Shown here piece after piece: positions 12,663 to 64,000 of a stretch of 64,000 nt of DNA. Each line of letters begins with the position of its first letter. Within the stretch, counting starts at the first letter, position 1. The notes under the pieces are model-generated. The model ran no database searches. It saw only the letters and a list, made by a program, of their open reading frames with translations, and was not told where the DNA came from. Where the stretch lies: the NCBI RefSeq assembly GCF_040802235.1, contig NC_133158.1:161545401-161609400 (forward strand). Reading direction: 5' to 3'. This DNA comes from Manis javanica. Its lineage: Eukaryota; Chordata; Mammalia; Pholidota; Manidae. The translations under genes and the position numbers were made by a program.

Positions 12663-14730
12663 GAAGGTAGGGAAGGTCTGAAAGGACAGATTTTTTCTGT
12701 GTTGAACCTGGATTTTGTTAAAAGTGAAAAGGGATCAGGAGTTCCAAATATCTAACAGTTCATTTTATAGTAGTAATAACACAGAAGGTGATGTCAGACA
12801 ACTTCTCCACCACTGGAAAAGGGGGTAAAAGTGCCACAAATACTGAAAGAGGAAGAGGCTCCAGGATGACCTGACTGGTGCTTAGATGTAGTGTGGAGTG
12901 GAGGAAGGGGAGGGGGCAGGTGGGAGGAAACAATTGAGCCTGTTAATGTCCATGGCTCCTGCCTTTTCTCAGCTCCAGGACTGTAACTGCCGTCTGCTCT
13001 TCCCAATACCCTTTCACCTAGCTTGTGTCTCACCTGAGTAAAGACTCAGCTCAGAGGCCCTCTTCTCCAAGAACCCTAGCCCCTGCCCCTCCTTTCTAAG
13101 AGCTGCTCATCCCCAGTTGTCAGGGTCACACGGCACAGTACCTCTCTGCTCTCCACCCCACAGATCCATCTTTCACCCTCTATGGATAAGTGACCCCTGC
13201 ATTGCAGGCTGCCTGCCTGAGGTCTTGTGCTGAGTTAGACGCTATGGGCTAGACAAGCAGAATGAAGAATGCAGAGAGGCCTCCCCAGACAAGAGACAGG
13301 GAATAGCTCTGGAAGGGGCTTTCCTTCTGAGATTCTTCTCTTCAGTGGCTTTCAGGAGGGGAGCAAAGAAATGTTTGCCTCTGTGCTGGGGTTATGCATA
13401 TGTTCCCATTCAGTTTGAACCCACCTCTCCCCACCCCACTGAAGTGAGTGGGGCAGTTATTGAGTCCCATTTTACAAACTAGGAAGCTCAGATCCTGAGA
13501 AATAAATACTTTCAAAGGGTCACAGAGGCAGAGCTGGATTGCAAATACTGGGCTCTGCAGCCCAGGGTCTGCCTTTAGACATAAGGTGGATACTCAGGAA
13601 TTACTTATTCAATAAAAAAATCATCCTTTGTCTTCCAAGATCCAGGTAGACACAGCTGCTGTCCTCAAGTATGGAAATGGAAAGGGTTTCTACAACTTGT
13701 TTTTGGGAAACTTGGGAAAGGACCAAAAGACAGGGAGCCAAGTGTTTTGAGGTAAGATTCATTACTGACAAAGCACTTAACAGCTAAGGCACTGACTGGG
13801 TAGCCAGACCCCACAGAAGCAGCTGTTCCCAGAGCCCACCCTGGAGGTTGACTAACCTCTGCCTTCCACCTCCTCCTCTCTGCCTCAGGCAGAACCCCTG
13901 GGAATCATAGATGTGCAATCCATCAAGCATCCAGGAGCGCTCAGCAACTTCGGAGGGCTTTTGTGCCAGTGTCCTACCTTCAGGGGGCTGATGGTATGGA
14001 GAGGGGTGGGGATGGTGGTGTCAAAAGCCATCTTGTACTGAGATCCAGCACCATCTGAAGAGGTTCATTTCCCTTTCTTGCTCTTGAAGACTTTCGTAAT
14101 CACTGATTTAACATATTTACAAAGGCCCCCTATAGGCTGAGGACACCCCTCCAGAAACAGTGAGCCCACTTCTGCCTGGCAATGTTCACCACTTTCCAAA
14201 CCCCTCACCCGTGACCTGGTGCATGTAATGGTGGGATGCTGCTAATATACCTGAACAAACCTGTCCTTCTACAGTACTATTCCTGGAACTCTGAGTCTAG
14301 ACCAGCCCTGGGGAATGGTCAGTTCAGAGGTCAGCTTCCATCTTCAGCTAAGTTATTTCCAAGGAACTGTGACTTGCTCTGAGTATCTGCCCTATGGAAG
14401 AGAGCTTCAAGGTGGTCACAGTCTGGCCCTGAATACCTAGTAAGTGAAGGGGCATTCTCCTAGACCTGAGGGTCCTCCCAAACGTACTTAAACTTACAAG
14501 GGCACCCTTTCACTTCAGGCTCCCTCCAAAGTCCAAGAGGCCTCACCCACTGCCTACGGTATACCAAACAAGGAGGAGTCAGGAAAGGGACTGTGAGCCT
14601 CTGCCTTCCTCTGAGGTTTGTCTGTTTATTGGCCACTTCTTAAGAGTCCCAGTGCCATGGTCCAAGGGCCTGTGCTGCCCGTAAAGAAGAGGCCCACACA
14701 TCCCAAGGGCAGCTGACACCAACTTACCCA
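12663..14730. other. 3' flank of PIK3CB, mostly unique
   Basis: This stretch is richer in GC than its surroundings. No exon is recognised. Positions 13452-13580 (CCCATTTTACAAACTAGGAA, GGGTCACAGAGGCAGAGCTG) are a MIR-like fragment. In human the next gene on this side is FAIM, convergent with PIK3CB, but nothing of it is visible here. Confidence 0.5.
13452..13580 (-). repeat. MIR-family fragment
   Basis: CAGTTATTGAGTCCCATTTT, GGAAGCTCAGATCCTGAGAA and GGTCACAGAGGCAGAGCTGG follow the reverse complement of the MIR core. Confidence 0.6.
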
Positions 14731-14736
14731 TTTATT
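14731..14736 (-). terminator. PIK3CB: Candidate PIK3CB polyadenylation signal AATAAA
   Basis: Plus-strand TTTATT reads AATAAA on the gene strand, in the context CAAATAAATGGG, about 1.3 kb after the stop codon. Cleavage would be expected 10-30 bases on, near 14700-14720. The signal is canonical, but AATAAA occurs often by chance in AT-rich DNA. Confidence 0.45.
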
Positions 14737-16038
14737 TGACTGAGAACATTAAGGAAGACAACAAAATTAAACGATGTTTAATAAAATTCCTATAGAAAAC
14801 TCAGTCTCAGAGCAAATACTCAACTCTCTTTCCAATGTCACTGAGGACCGAGAGCTCCCAACAGTCTTTGGGGAATATGCAGTAGTTGTGCTGATGCTGC
14901 CAGGACGCAGAAGAGCACCAACTTACACATTCAAACCAGTGGTTCCTATTGCACATGTAACATTATTTGCCACCTAGCACCCTAAATTTATGGTACCTCA
15001 ACAAATAAATTAAAGAATTCCATGTGGCATGAAACCATTTCAATTTGAGCTAGTATCCTTGAAAAATCACATTTTTACAAGTTTTAATAAATACAGTAAG
15101 AACAGCTGGCATTTTACTAAAATCCTGAATTTTAGTTTTGGAGTTTATCCCATATATAGTTTCCTTTTCATTTGCTTTCTGCCTTGGATACATTTGCTCA
15201 AGTATTATGCTCTATGAAGTGAAATCTTTCATAGATAGCATGTAAAAACTGTGTGTGCCTCATTACAGAAGCAGCTGGAAGAACTGGATCAAAAACTTAG
15301 GAAAAAGCTCTGCTTTCTGTAGAACTTTAAAACATAGGCTGAAGAAAACCAAAGAAACATCTTTTTATATAGAATTCCCACTAGAAATTTTATAAATATA
15401 TGTGCAGCATCAATAGATATTTTCCTCAACAGTAGATTTTCAGCAAGTCTGGTAGGGAAGATCTTATGACAATAGATAAATATCAACAAAAAATTAATAT
15501 TTCCACAGGTTTAAAAGATTACTTTTGGGGAAAAAATTCATAATTTCAAATTATATTATAATTTGTAGTTTAAAAAGGGAAAAATTTAAAAAGGGAAAAA
15601 AGATATCTCTCTTTTAAACCTCATTTGGAAAGAACAGCTACCAGTCCCCAAATGTGGATAAGTTGGCTGGGTGATGATAACACTTGGTCACAATATGAAA
15701 AAGAAGTATTTACACCTTTCCAGAAAAGTACCAAATACTTTTAAAAAACAAAACAAAAACAATCCCTAGTAGCATTCCGTGGCGTGCAAAGTCAGCAGGA
15801 AATGATTATCCTTAATGTTGACAGTTTTCATGAAGAATCTTGGAAGCATCAAAAAGCAGAGAGTGGCCATCAGTGATTGCTCAGATTAGCTTCTGCAGGG
15901 TACCTTGTTCTTAATTTAACTCTTACTTCCAGATTTCATTCCCTTTATAACATCTGTGGCAGGGTTGTGTTCAATTTAGTGCAAGTGCAAAATGAAAACT
16001 AAAATGAAACCAACGGATACAGGAGCAAAGGCTGATCG
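14731..16038 (-). other. PIK3CB: Probable PIK3CB 3' untranslated region
   Basis: This AT-rich stretch directly follows the stop codon, with no recognisable mobile element. The lower bound is set by the first plausible poly(A) signal, so the true 3' end could be further away. It is inferred from position only; a cDNA would settle it. Confidence 0.5.

Positions 16039-64000
<47,962 letters not shown>

Noticed and set aside
1..14730. FAIM or another neighbouring gene
   Set aside because: FAIM is expected beyond this end from human gene order, but I found no exon with splice sites and a recognisable protein here.

Overview
This is nuclear DNA from a placental mammal. Ten coding exons on the minus strand, each bounded by AG/GT splice sites and each keeping frame with the next, encode the C-terminal part (about residue 631 to the stop codon) of PIK3CB, the class IA phosphoinositide 3-kinase catalytic subunit p110-beta. 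Everything else recognisable is intron, 3' flank or transposable-element debris. I see no bacterial, phage or CRISPR features. There are no Alu, B1/B2, bovine or canine SINEs. The recent L1 copies share a distinctive 3' end, starting near a CATTGTGGTTAC motif, that I associate with pangolins (Manis). That assignment is tentative; Laurasiatheria is safer.

Layout by region. 1-5290: remnants of four L1s on the minus strand, lying beyond the 3' end of PIK3CB. 5914-11378: four LTRs of one endogenous retrovirus family, two in each orientation, in and around an old L1 that ends near 12660. 12665-14730: mostly unique DNA. 14731-16038: probable PIK3CB 3' UTR. 16039-23128: five exons for the catalytic core and C-terminal tail. 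23129-47403: a 24.3-kb intron holding an L2, MIRs, an LTR and three long L1s in tandem, all antisense to the gene. The middle L1 has an almost complete 5' UTR. 47404-49590: three exons, including the ATP-binding lysine exon. 49591-61286: an intron with a decayed ERV-L pol segment and a Tigger DNA transposon split by two L1 insertions. 61287-62791: two helical-domain exons. The upstream exons lie beyond 64000.

The window carries one gene, and the exons seen look functional. The one coding oddity is a probable single-codon deletion in a kinase N-lobe loop, relative to human. I found no convincing undescribed system. The most checkable oddities are a 97%-identical local duplication in an intron, the four-LTR cluster (one copy with perfect 5-bp target duplications), the layered Tigger/L1 insertions, and a long L1 that has lost its 3' rather than its 5' end.
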